Below, piece after piece: positions 31,990-41,986 of a stretch of 64,000 nucleotides of DNA. The notes beneath the pieces were generated by a model that saw nothing but the letters and a program-made list of their open reading frames with translations, made no database searches and was not told the origin of the DNA. Position 1 is the stretch's first letter; the number at the start of each line of letters is the position of its first letter. The DNA is from Choristoneura fumiferana. Lineage: Eukaryota; Arthropoda; Insecta; Lepidoptera; Tortricidae. Made by a program: the position numbers and the translations under genes. The stretch covers positions 9,728,697 through 9,792,696 of the forward strand of contig NC_133490.1 of assembly GCF_025370935.1 (NCBI RefSeq). The letters are read 5' to 3'.

Positions 31990-32283
31990 TCCCCATTTCA
32001 GCCTATTTACGTCCCACTGCTGGGCACAGACCTCCTCTTAGAATGAGAGGGCTTGGGCCCTAGTTCCCACGCGGGCTCAATGCGGATTGGGAACTTCACA
32101 CATACCATTGAATTGCTTCGCAGGTTTGTGCAGTTTTGGTCATGTTTTATTCACCGTAACGCTCGTGGTTCAAATGTAATTCCGCACATGAATTTCGAAA
32201 AACTCAGAGGTGCGGGCCGGGGTTTGAACCCACGAACCTCTGCTTGAGAGGCGATAGGTCAAACCACTAGGGCACCGCGGCTT
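31990..32283 (-). repeat. tRNA-derived SINE, family B, near full length
   Basis: Head on the minus strand at about 32,283 (GCCGCGGTGCCCTAGTGGTT, B box GGGTTCAAACCC). Body with GTGCGGAATTACATTTGAAC. 3' end CAGCCTATTTACGTCCCACT at 31,999. Confidence 0.82.
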
Positions 32284-32349
32284 TTTTAATTATTCTTACG
32301 GAAATATTAATCAAAAAAGACGAATTATGTAGAGATGTTTAGAATTTTT

Positions 32350-32500
32350 TGTATCGGCAAACGCAGCATAGGACGTCTACCGACGAGATGGACAGACTGG
32401 TTAAAGCCGCAGATTCACGATGGATAGGCCGCTTCCAACCGAAGGAACTGGAGGTCTTTAGGAGAGACCTATGCGCCTATGCCCAACAGCAGACGTCACC
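32350..32500 (+). repeat. RTE-type retrotransposon C-terminal fragment
   Basis: RRSIGRLPTRWTDWLKPQIH-like reading with GACGTCTACCGACGAGATGG and GGAACTGGAGGTCTTTAGG. An open frame at 32,349-32,564 includes DEMDRLVKAADSRWIGRFQP, clearly RTE-derived rather than a host gene. Confidence 0.75.
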
Positions 32501-32908
32501 AAGTCAAGTATTAACTAGAGCCAAAGATGTAAAAGTTGCAGACATGGAAGATGTACTTTTATAAGTACAATATATATAGTAATATTTTCATGTATTTTAA
32601 TCTATTTAAAGTTTAGCTTTACTGCGTTTAAATCTTCTAGTTTATTCAATCAACAGTGTAAAAATAAAACGCGTTTGTAATTTATAATATAAAACGCAAT
32701 AAAACCGTAAAGTGCGCAGACTCTGGAAATAAACCGGGCGTTTTGAAAAAAAAAACACGCGCGTTGACATGAATTATGCAATAAATAGCTAGAAATACGA
32801 CCAACGTTTTATAGCAGCTATAGTTATTTATGCGCTGTTTTAAATTTAAATATTTACGTTTTTGGGAAACGCGATTAACGATGGAAATATATTTAATGTA
32901 AGTTTAAA

Positions 32909-33048
32909 GCTAGGTTTAGACTTGCAAGAACAATCGTGCAAGTAGCATACATTACTGCGCTCGATTGACCACTACAAACTTGTTCCCGTTGACCTCATAA
33001 TTTAATACAACTTGCACCATTTTTCTTGCAAGTCTAAAATGGGCTTAA
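32909..33048. mobile_element. Fold-back MITE, diverged copy of 24,666-24,806
   Basis: GGTTTAGACTTGCAAGAACA at the left and TTTTTCTTGCAAGTCTAAA at the right; both carry the GCGCTCGATTGACCACTACA loop found in the other copy. Confidence 0.82.
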
Positions 33049-33050
33049 GC

Positions 33051-33980
33051 GTCTACAGTTTTTAATTTATAATCATTTCAGTATTTTTTTTGTATTTTTA
33101 ATGAATTTTAATTAAAGTCTGCAATTAAATTATTTTCTTAAAACTTCAGTAATTGCTTAATTTACTATGAATTATCATCACACTCGTAGTAAGTCGTAAT
33201 TTTTATCAAATAGTAAAACCTGAAAATTGGAGTCGAAAATGTGCCCGGAAAGCTCCAATTTACATAATACGTCTCTCTTTATATGAAAATCTTTAAAATA
33301 AATCAAGTTTGATACCAAACCGCTGTTCTACGAACAAAGCGTAGAGCTCTACGGATTCGTAGCAAGCTACTTACCGCTCATCGATTTATATTATTCAATA
33401 ATTAAAACCAACTATTTATAATGTGGTGAATATTTGTGTAGTGTAAATGGACCGTACTGCTGCCATTTTCGAAAACACCAACCGTATTTTTTAACGCACA
33501 ATTTTCGATATCACTTCGCACTGGCCACTTTGAAAATTTGAATTTAGAATTCAAGTATGACCGCGCAGCGGTGCGCGCGTCTTTCGACTACACAGACGAC
33601 CGCTGCTTTCGAGGAATATTATAAAAATATATTTATATGATACCGTGAATATATTAATTTAATCTGACACACGTTTAGTTGGTTTCGTCAGTATTCCTTC
33701 TACCTGTCAGAGGAGATTGAAGTTTCCCTAATGCGCTCCGTGTGTGCGCAGTTATTTGTTGGTTTTAATTATTGAAAACATGTTTTGCAATATCAAAGGT
33801 GCGGCAACCTCGACGTATTTATTCGAAAACATTTATAAAAAAAAGAGTTTATTAACCTCTTGTGTTTTGCCAGAATCAAATGATACATAAAACGCTCTTG
33901 AATTAGAATTAGATTTTGAAATTACAAAGTAGGTACCTAGAAGCTTTTTTAACTTGTCTAAGTTGGTTAGGTTAGGTTAT
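33051..33980. other. Intron stretch, nothing recognised
   Basis: AT-rich, with no identified repeat or coding signature. Confidence 0.4.
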
Positions 33981-34060
33981 TCATACAAATACTCGTAACT
34001 GCCCCGACCGGGGATCGACCCCGGATCTCAAGCTCCGTAGTCAGGTTCTCTAACTAGGCT
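33981..34060 (-). repeat. SINE family A head fragment
   Basis: Minus strand AGCCTAGTTAGAGAACCTGA, B-box-like GGGGTCGATCCC, then GGGGCAGTTACGAGTATTTG. The last 16 bases (34,045-34,060) reappear at 41,341-41,356 just after the assembly gap. Confidence 0.75.
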
Positions 34061-34978
34061 CCCTGTATTTCTTTAATTATTATTTTTTTGTTTTTTTCTT
34101 TAATTGTATAATATAGTTTTTAAGTATTTTATTTGTAATTATATTTTTATGAAAAATGACTTTCTGCCAAGTTTTCTTGCGGCGCATTCTTCTTGGCAAT
34201 GATGGTCTTTCCGAAGCGCTGGTAGTTTAAAAAATGACGTGTAAAAGTGCCCATTGCGGCCTATTTACTGAATAACAGCCTTATTCATAAAAAATCCTAA
34301 TAGAGGTTTGATCGGTCTGTACTTAGCAGACTGATTAAGCTTGTTAGACGGTTGTCAAGAAGTATGATTCATAAACGCTTGCTAGCAGTCTGCTAGTTGT
34401 TGAGCTGCTGATAGACAGATTAGACGCGTTATGTTGGCAATCTTGACAAATCAAAGACAAAAAATGGCCTCATCGATAATTAAAAAAAAATTGACAGCAA
34501 ATTAGCAGGAAAAAAAAGCGAGATGTTGTTTTCCGCCATTTCCGATCCGCATGTTTATGTTTAATGCAAAAAGCCGTAATTATGTTTATCATCCTAATTT
34601 TATTTTCTCATATTATTGTTAGTAAAGTAGTAAAGTAGCAGTAATTTTAGAGGATTTTAAATACAAATCCCTGAAAAAAATTTTCCTGGTTTTTTTTTTA
34701 ATCTTTGCGTAACTTCACCCTTCACTAAAAATATCTTCGGTATGGTTTTGCTCTTGTCAAAGTCAGCTGTTCAAACTTGTGGCGGCATTTTGTGACTTGG
34801 CAGGGAGATAAAGGAGGGTCTACGGTCTTCTAACTTTAGCAGAGCTTGATCGACTGATTAGCGCTAACAAACGTTATGAATCACGTTTTTTAGCATCGGG
34901 CCTTCAAGGAGCTTCAAGGAGGCTCTAAATTTTATGAATAAGGCTGTTAATCATTTGAATTTTGAATTTGAATTTGCT
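34061..34978. mobile_element. Nested insertion: non-LTR 3' end containing a MITE
   Basis: Present in the left copy of the large duplication and absent from the right copy, where 41,356 joins 41,357 directly. The outer part is a retroelement tail (CTTTCTGCCAAGTTTTCTTG, CCGAAGCGCTGGTAGTTT, repeated GAATTT at the end). GCT occurs on both sides, possibly a very short target duplication. The inner part is the MITE 34,275-34,947. Confidence 0.8.
34275..34947. mobile_element. MITE, 673 bp, TA target site
   Basis: ACAGCCTTATTCATAAA at the left and TTTATGAATAAGGCTGT at the right are exact reverse complements, with TA on both sides (34273-34274, 34948-34949). No transposase ORF in the interior. Confidence 0.85.
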
Positions 34979-35370
34979 ATCCGGCTGTCTTCTAGCTCAT
35001 CACTGGTTCAGTAATAGCCTAGCTCTAGCCTTTAAGACCTTTAAGACCAGCGTCGTTCGCAAGACCGGCAGATTGCTGATTTGGGACCATTCCGTGACAA
35101 GCATTACTATTTTTTATTTTTTTTATTCTTATCCGTTCTTACCATTTTTACACGAATAAATATTCTATTTCTTTTTTTCCTTTTCAAATGTAGTGAATAT
35201 ATTTCCATCGTATTTGGTCGGATAAGTTAGTTATTTATTATTTATCTTGCTCTCTCACCTAACTTACTGGAGTTTGCAAGACCAGGGGAACTACTAAGAA
35301 ATTCAAAAATCGAAGTTCGTATCGTACCGTCCCTCTCACTGTCGTATTAAATAACATTAAGCGTCAGCGA

Positions 35371-35681
35371 AAAAAGTCGTGGTGGCCTAGTGGTTTGACC
35401 TATCGCCTCTCAAACAGAGGGTCGTGGGTTCAAACCCCGGCTCGCACCTCTGAGTTTTTCCAAATTCATGTGCGGAATTACATTTGAAATTTACCACGAG
35501 CTTTGCGGTGAAGGAAAACATCGTGAGGGAACCTGCACAAACCTGCGAAGCAATTCAATGGTGCGTGTGAAGTTCCCAATCCGCACTGGGCCCGCGTGGG
35601 AACTATAGCCCAAGCCCTCTTGTTCTGAGAGGAGGCCTGTGCCCAGCAGTGGGACGTATATAGGCTGGGATGATGATGATG
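35371..35681 (+). repeat. tRNA-derived SINE, family B, recent insertion with TSD
   Basis: GTCGTGGTGGCCTAGTGGTT, B box GGGTTCAAACCCC, body, and tail TGATGATGATG. Flanked by AAGCGTCAGCGA at 35359-35370 and 35682-35693. The right duplicate has one copy of this site (near 41,727-41,739) and no SINE. It interrupts a palindromic MITE of the 23,397 family. Confidence 0.95.
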
Positions 35682-35804
35682 AAGCGTCAGCGAGACGGCA
35701 AGATATGAAGTTCGAATTTAGCACTTCGTCGTATAGGGCTGGCTGATTTGGAACCATTTTTTGACATACGCATTTTTTTATTCTTGTTTTTATTTGTTTT
35801 TGTC

Positions 35805-35906
35805 CAGTCACCAGCATTAATATCTGCCACAGTGGAGGCCCTAGAAATAGAGTCGTATCAGATATTTATGCACGCTTGTTGTGTCAGATATTGGTGCTGG
35901 TGACTG
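35805..35906. mobile_element. MITE, CAGTCACCAGCA family, 102 bp
   Basis: CAGTCACCAGCATTAATATC at the left and CAGATATTGGTGCTGGTGACTG (first 20 bases given partly) at the right. It has lost 29 internal bases relative to 41,856-41,986. Confidence 0.85.
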
Positions 35907-37117
35907 TCCCACCTTGTCACCAATGAATATTTTCTTTTTTATTTTCTATATCGATCAAAATAATTAAACTGCACATAGCAACTATGTAAGAGCAAAAGCT
36001 TAATCAACCTAATCTACCTACAAAATTTTGCGCATTTAATACAACTAATATAAATTATTAGTGTACGCTCGCCGCATTCGTCGCCATGACTCAACGCGAA
36101 AACACGCGAGTTTTTCCGTTGACGCACCGCGTCGAATGCGGCGACATTTACAGGATATTATGTATTGACAACATTTCATAATTTTTATGTCTTGTACGCT
36201 GGAAGGTTGTCATAATTTGGAGGTTAAGGGGTTGTATAAATGACGCTGTTCATAGTTGTTAGGTGAATGATATGAAGTTTACAAGCGAATTAGTAAGTTA
36301 TGACGTAAACATATTAACCGACTGCCCCAAGGAGGGTTATGTTTTCCGAGCGTATGTAGGTATGTATGTGGGTATGTATGTCCATTTCTTTGGTCCTCGC
36401 AACAGCCTAAACGGCTGGACGGATTTTAACATAATTAAAAAAAAAAGAAAAGAAAAAACATTTATTCGTGACACACAAGATAATATGGATATAGAATTAA
36501 ACGAAAAAAATTACTTATCATCACGAAGTGGTCCCAAATCAGCATAATGCCGCCAGTGCGAACGGCGCTGGTCTTCCTTTGGGACCGTGGACTGCATACA
36601 TTTATGAGGTATATGAGGTATCATTGAATTTTTCATAACTGTCCGAGTGACATAGTGTAAGTATATAATATTTCAATTAGTCGTCTGCGAAAAAAATATG
36701 GCGGAGGAATAAAAAAATAATTCAGTACTTATTATAACAATATGGGTATCAAATGAAAGCTAATAACTAGCGCATTCTAAATATATACAGGTTATAATAC
36801 TTTTAGGCTACGATTTTCACAGAAATATCAAAAAAGTATAAAATAAAAAATTAAATTTAAAAATTTTAAAAACCCGTCTGCCTTTAAAACTGAAAGGATG
36901 AAAATAAGTTTAGTGGTCTAGAACTCTGCCAATTAGCTCATTTAAAGTTCAACAGTCGGGACCCATTCATATCATGACCAGCTCAAAAAATCTTGGTAAT
37001 GGCTCCCGACTGTTGACTGAACACTAAGTAGACTTATTTTCTTCCTTTTAGTTTTTAAGGCACTCGGGCTTTATGATTTTTTTTAATTTAATATTTTTTG
37101 ACAATACTTATGCTCCG

Positions 37118-37312
37118 TTTCCACCAGAGATGTGCGAGGAATGTGTGTTTCATGATCCAATAGAAACGCTTCATTTACCTCGCCTCGCTCCGCTCAGATA
37201 ATTTCCACTAGAGATGTGCTGTGCGAGATTAGTTAAATGTAGCGTTTCTATTGGTTAATGAAAAACACATCCCTCGCAACACATCCTCGCACATTATTGG
37301 TGGAGACGATGC
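37118..37312. mobile_element. Fold-back MITE
   Basis: CACCAGAGATGTGCGAGGAA at the left and CCTCGCACATTATTGGTG at the right. AATAGAAACGC is complemented by GCGTTTCTATT. The duplicate is at 43,199-43,375. Confidence 0.75.
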
Positions 37313-37334
37313 TTTAAGATTTTTTTTAAAGGAA

Positions 37335-37425
37335 ATATTTGTGGATGCGTCGGTCGGGATTCGAACTCTCATCTTCTGACGCCGTATTTTCTAACGCGCT
37401 GACGTTCGCAATCGAAATCACTATC
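37335..37425 (-). other. tRNA-like SINE head
   Basis: Minus strand GCGAACGTCAGCGCGTTAGA, B box GTTCGAATCCC, GACCGACGCATCC. Not a complete tRNA fold. The duplicate is at about 43,400-43,480. Confidence 0.5.
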
Positions 37426-37849
37426 TCTTCCTACTCTCCTCTTATACCGTTTGACAGAAGGAAGTGGTGAAAACGATTGTGGTTTCGAGTGTTTTAGACA
37501 ATAAGGCTGGCTGTACGCGTGTCGTGAGCATGGTCGAAATGTGGTCGAAACGTGGAGATCATTTTAGCAACATAAACAGTCTTGCTTAAGTCATGGTACA
37601 ACGTGATACAATGGTCAACATTGACAGTGCCACACATGGGGTCAATGACCTGAATCATTATGCTAATATGGATGCCCTGGGATGCGAGTTATGAAAGGAA
37701 TCCTAGGTTTCTGATTTCAGTAGATACCTACATGAAAAGTCCGTAAATAAGCTTAAGTCGTCGAAATTAACACGGAAAAAGTATCATAGCGAATTTAATA
37801 AACCGAAGAATATACATATAACTACCTATAAACGTATTCGTTATGTTTA

Positions 37850-38330
37850 TGTTGTACTTTTGACATGTAAATTGCATTTTCATCACACTAATTGCTCGTA
37901 AGCAGTGTCGTAATATTATGCAGCTAACTTGGTTGCAACTCCCTGAATACTAAAGTCTAAGGACCATTTTTTGCTTATTACGCCTAAGGGCGTAATGAGT
38001 TTGTATTTATTTATGTACTACTGGGCCGTACAGCTCAATAACTCTGCTGCGATGTAGCGGGAGGCTGCTGGCGCTGCCCCCCGAGCTGCGCCAGCCGTAT
38101 TTAATCTTTTTAAAAATAATATTTTTTGCCTTACAAATACATTATATATTTTACTCACTAATGGTACTTTAATTACGAACACCAACTCATTACTCAGCTT
38201 TTGACTTGGGGCTTCTAGTAGACTTGTTCATAATTCCTTATTTACCAACCTTAAGACAAAATGTACTATTAATAAGCAATAAACAGTACTAGCTCCACTT
38301 CGAACCTTAATAAATCCCGTTCTAGCCCGA
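37850..38330. repeat. Unclassified repeat, related to 58,390-58,920
   Basis: GCTCGTAAGCAGTGTCGTAA, CTAACTTGGTTGCAACTCCC, TAATTACGAACACCAACTCA and TTAAGACAAAATGTACTATT occur in the same order at 58,390-58,920 and in the right duplicate (43,910-44,300). Family unknown. Confidence 0.7.
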
Positions 38331-38760
38331 CGAACCCTGATTTGTGAATTACTCTCTATCTACAAATCCGTCGTCAAGCGTCACACAAAGTAAATAAATA
38401 ACCCTTAATATATGCAAATAAATTGGCGTGTCCGGGTTATTTTATAAAAAAGCCTCATAAAATGCCAACGTCGGTATATTTCTGGCTTCTTGGTATGCCA
38501 AGTCATATATATATATTATATATGTGTATATGTCTAGTGGGCGCGGATTGCTACCAGTAATGATTAGGTGTTTTGATATATTATAACTAGCTTTCGTCCG
38601 CTCCGCCTTCGTTGCTCAACTCCATCATCATCATCAGCCGAAAGACGTGGTGAACAAGGCCTCCCCCTTATAACGCCACCGCACCGCAATGACATATAGA
38701 ATCTTTCGTGTTATCTATTTGTACTTAATAATATTGTTATGTCTAGTATTGTGAATAATA

Positions 38761-39015
38761 ATTGGTTTTTTGTTGACTTTTTGTGTTGTTTATTTTCAAC
38801 TCCAAATTTGTTACTTTTACGGGTATCCCGTGAAAACCATACAGAAAATACAAACTGAGACATGGATGCATAGATTCCCAGCGCTGGCCTCTTTTTCTGG
38901 TTTATCTGTGCATCCATGTCTCAGTTTGTATTTTCGATATGGTTTTCACGGGATACCCGTATAAGTAACAAATTTGGAGTGAAATAAAAAATACAAAAAG
39001 ACTCCAAAAACCAAT
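38761..39015. mobile_element. Fold-back element, about 255 bp
   Basis: ATTGGTTTTTTGTTGACTTT and GGGTATCCCGTGAAAACCAT at the left; ATGGTTTTCACGGGATACCC and GACTCCAAAAACCAAT at the right. The centre holds GATTCCCAGCGCTGGC. The duplicate is at 44,789-45,043. Half copies lie near 22,000 and 28,670-28,930. Confidence 0.85.
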
Positions 39016-39399
39016 CATAATTTGATTGCTTAGTAGCGACATCTCTTGTCTGGGTGAGCGGTTAGTTCCGAAAGAATGTGACGTCTCTCGATGAGAGCGA
39101 AACATAGATGTCGCTAGTGCTGCTGCTTAAGTAGCGTAGTAGAAAAAAAGCAACCTGAGATATGTGTGCATGGGAGAAATTTGTTTCTAGACTCCTGTCC
39201 AGCGGTGGTGTAGTTTCTGTGCATCCATGTCTCAGTTTGTATTTTCGATATATTATTATTGTGAATAAATTTATTTGGTTCTTTCTTTCCACTATGAACG
39301 ACGACTTGCCACTTGCAATCAAACGTTTGACTGCAACTGGTGCCCCTAACTCAACTCGGTTGCTCGGCTCCATATCTCATGGTAATTGCACAAAACCTG

Positions 39400-39685
39400 A
39401 CTATGTCACTCTCTGGCCCATAAACTATCTCTATGCCAATAATCACGTCGATCCGTTGCTCCGTTTCGACGTGAAAGACGGACAAACATACATACAAACA
39501 CACACACTTTTGCATTTATAATATTACTAGCTTTTGCCCGCGGCTCCGCCCGCGTAGTATTCGGTTATCGCGCGCTGTTCCCTCGGGAATAAAAAGTAGC
39601 CTATGTCACTCTCGGGCCCATAAACTATTTCTATGCCGAAAATCACGAAAACACACTTTCGCATTTATAATATTATATGGATATG
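39400..39685 (+). repeat. Interspersed repeat D, two copies in tandem
   Basis: The first copy (39,400-39,527) has CACGTCGATCCGTTGCTCCG. The second (39,528-39,680) begins CTAGCTTTTGCCCGCGGCTC and has lost about 65 bases that the right duplicate (45,546-45,740) keeps. Confidence 0.75.
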
Positions 39686-39691
39686 GGTTAT

Positions 39692-39830
39692 GTGCCATCA
39701 TCACATCAGCCGAAGGACGTCTACTGTTGGGCATTGGCCACACCCATATATCTCCAGTTACTTCGGTTGGAAGCAGCATGCATCCACCGTGAACCTGGCT
39801 TTAACCAGGTCATCCGTCCTTCTCGTGGAA
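39692..39830 (-). repeat. RTE-type 3' fragment
   Basis: GCCGAAGGACGTCTACTGTT, CATCCACCGTGAACCTGGCT and TAACCAGGTCATCCGTCC (plus strand). Duplicate at 45,770-45,893. Confidence 0.75.
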
Positions 39831-40304
39831 GTCTTACGCTGTAATACATCTCCTAACAATTTTCCTGACAAAGCTAAAACACTTCGCTCACGCCGCAATA
39901 TACTCGTAATATTTCACATCTAACAAAAATTAACTAGACCCAAAACATACAGCGTGTCTCTCAAAGCAATAAAACGAATAAATTCCACATTTTAGCAATC
40001 CTGATTTATCATACCTAGCCGCAAAAAATGCTGTAAAACTGAAATGTTCTCTCGACCGCGAACAAGTTAAATAAGAAGCTGCCTTGCCAAATCGTATGCG
40101 CACCATTTGCTTCGGTAGCTTCCTTTTCCCATTACAGTGACACTTAAAAAAACATGTCGTCAGTGCTTATGTAAGATTGACGTTTGATGCTTCCTATTTG
40201 TTGGTTGTCGACAATTCGGTAGGATTAAAAAAATATATCGTTGCTAATAGCTAGTGTCCTCAACAATTCTAATTAGGCCATTATTATCAGAAAATATTGG
40301 ACAA

Positions 40305-40608
40305 GCCCTCTCATTCTGAGAGGAGGCCTGTGCCCAGCAGTAGGACGTATATAGGCTGGGATGTCCATAAAAATATTTAATCATTTATTTTGCTCGCAGG
40401 ACAGATGGTCGATGGGGTCAGAAGGTTCTCGAATGGACCGGACCGGGAGACGAGCTGTCGGTAGGCCTCCAAAAAGATGGAGCGACGACCTGGTTAAGAT
40501 CGCGGGATCGCGGTGGATGCGGAAAGCACAAGACCGGTCTGAGTGGAGAGCCTTGGGGGAGGCCTATGTCCAGCAGTGGACGTCTTTCGGCTGACATGAT
40601 GATGATGA
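40305..40608 (+). repeat. SINE B tail followed by RTE 3' fragment
   Basis: 40,305-40,365 is the last 60 bases of SINE B (GAGAGGAGGCCTGTGCCCAG). 40,390-40,608 encodes GRRAVGRPPKRWSDDLVKIA, then RWMRKAQDRSEW and LGEAYVQQWTSFG, followed by TGATGATGATGA: an almost undamaged RTE C-terminus. Duplicate at 46,369-46,680, which has lost the frame. Confidence 0.88.
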
Positions 40609-40904
40609 AAGTAAATAAGCAATAGGTAATTACTCGTAGTAAATGTTGTCTAAATCAATAAGTAATATAGGTATGTAGGCCCAAAAGAAAATGATTGCGG
40701 GTGGAACATTTGCGGATGGATCATATTTCTGAGTGTACGTAATTACAAGTGGTCGCTTTTTTTCGGCAAGTCAACTTTTCCATAAGACAAGGTTCCATTG
40801 TTGACGATATTCAGGATAGAAAATTTTCCTTGTTGATGTATTTCAAATTGTCCTTTTTCTGCTTTGACGTATAATTTCGAGTTGTCCATTTTCCATTTGC
40901 ACCG

Positions 40905-41018
40905 AATGACAGTAAAGACGTCCACTGCTGGACATAGGCCTCCCCAACGCTCTCCACTCAGACCGGTCTTGTGCTTTCCGCATCCACCGTTCCATCTTGT
41001 TGGAGGCCTACCGACAGC
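40905..41018 (-). repeat. RTE-type 3' fragment
   Basis: Minus strand VGRPPTRWNGG, KHKTGLSGERWG and PAVDVF readings. It is related to the 40,390 fragment but in opposite orientation, making a loose inverted pair. Duplicate at 46,960-47,069. Confidence 0.75.
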
Positions 41019-41151
41019 CGATGTGTATGTGTTTAGTTTTAAATGGGTCCCACAGCAAGACAGCATTGCGCCGCTACTTTATGTAGAGTGAGGCCCAATT
41101 TTTACTATTCACTGTTTTGTTTTATTTTTTTCTTCCAAATGTATTTTCTTT

Positions 41152-41152
41152 A

Positions 41153-41209
<57 letters not shown>

Positions 41210-41212
41210 TTA

Positions 41213-41271
<59 letters not shown>
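41152..41271. repeat. CT microsatellite at the assembly gap
   Basis: An interrupted CT/TC tract running directly into the N block. The counterpart in the right copy (47,196-47,246) is shorter and ends in unique sequence. Confidence 0.95.
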
Positions 41272-41340
41272 NNNNNNNNNNNNNNNNNNNNNNNNNNNNN
41301 NNNNNNNNNNNNNNNNNNNNNNNNNNNNNNNNNNNNNNNN
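41272..41340. other. Assembly gap, 69 Ns
   Basis: Unknown bases. The sequence to the left is a microsatellite, and that to the right begins inside the SINE A head (GTTCTCTAACTAGGCT), matching 34,045. The gap is therefore a contig join. Confidence 0.99.
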
Positions 41341-41855
41341 GTTCTCTAACTAGGCTATCCGGCTGTCTTCTAGCTCATCACTGGTTCAGTAATAGCCTAG
41401 CTCTAGCCTTTAAGACCTTTAAGACCAGCGTCGTTCGCAAGACCGGCAGATTGCTGATTTGGTACCATTCCGTGACAAGCATTACTACTTTTTATTTTTT
41501 TTATTCTTATCCATTCTTACCATTTTTACACGAATAAATATTCTATTCTTTTTTTCCTTTACAAATGTAGTGAATATATTTCCATCGTATTTTGTCGGAT
41601 AAGTTAGTATTAATCTTGCTCTCTCACCTAACTTACTGAAGTTTGCAAGACCAAGGAGCTACTAAGAAATTCAAAAATCGAAGTTCGTATCGTACCTCAC
41701 CTCTCAACTCGCGATTAAATAACATTAAGGCGTCAGCGGGGACGGCAAGATACGAATTTCGAATTTAGCCACTTCGTAGTAGGTATGGACTGGCTGATTT
41801 GGAACCATTTTTTGACATACGCATTTTTTTATTCTTGTTTTTATTTGTTTTTTTC

Positions 41856-41986
41856 CAGTCACCAGCATTAATATCTGCCACAGTGGAGCGTGCAAAAATA
41901 TCTGACACGACCTTCCGGCCCTAGAAATAGAGTCGTATCAGATATTTATGCACGCTTGTTGTGTCAGATATTGGTGCTGGTGACTG
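41856..41986. mobile_element. MITE, CAGTCACCAGCA family, 131 bp, best copy
   Basis: Ends CAGTCACCAGCA / TGCTGGTGACTG are exact inverted repeats. The interior is nearly palindromic: ATCTGACACGAC and GTCGTATCAGAT. Confidence 0.88.

Larger units (their letters stand above)
34979..41271. repeat. Left copy of a 6-kb direct duplication
   Basis: Aligns almost base for base with 41,357-47,246, from ATCCGGCTGTCTTCTAGCTC through to the CT microsatellite. It differs by substitutions and by indels: a SINE at 35,371 (left only), 43 bases near 37,705-37,747 (left only), about 65 bases near 45,660 (right only), 29 bases in the MITE at 35,805 (right only) and CT-tract length. Contains no host gene. Confidence 0.92.

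Noticed and set aside
36263..36547. Plus-strand 94-codon frame and its duplicate near 42,359
   Set aside because: Low-complexity repeats (GTATGTATGTGGGTATGTAT) and no conserved domain; the frame is not kept in the right copy.
40361..40594. 77-codon frame as a possible host gene
   Set aside because: GRPPKRWSDDLVK and LGEAYVQQW identify it as the C-terminus of an RTE retrotransposon.
41043..41537. 164-codon frame of Leu/Ser repeats
   Set aside because: It is the CT microsatellite read as protein and it crosses 69 Ns.
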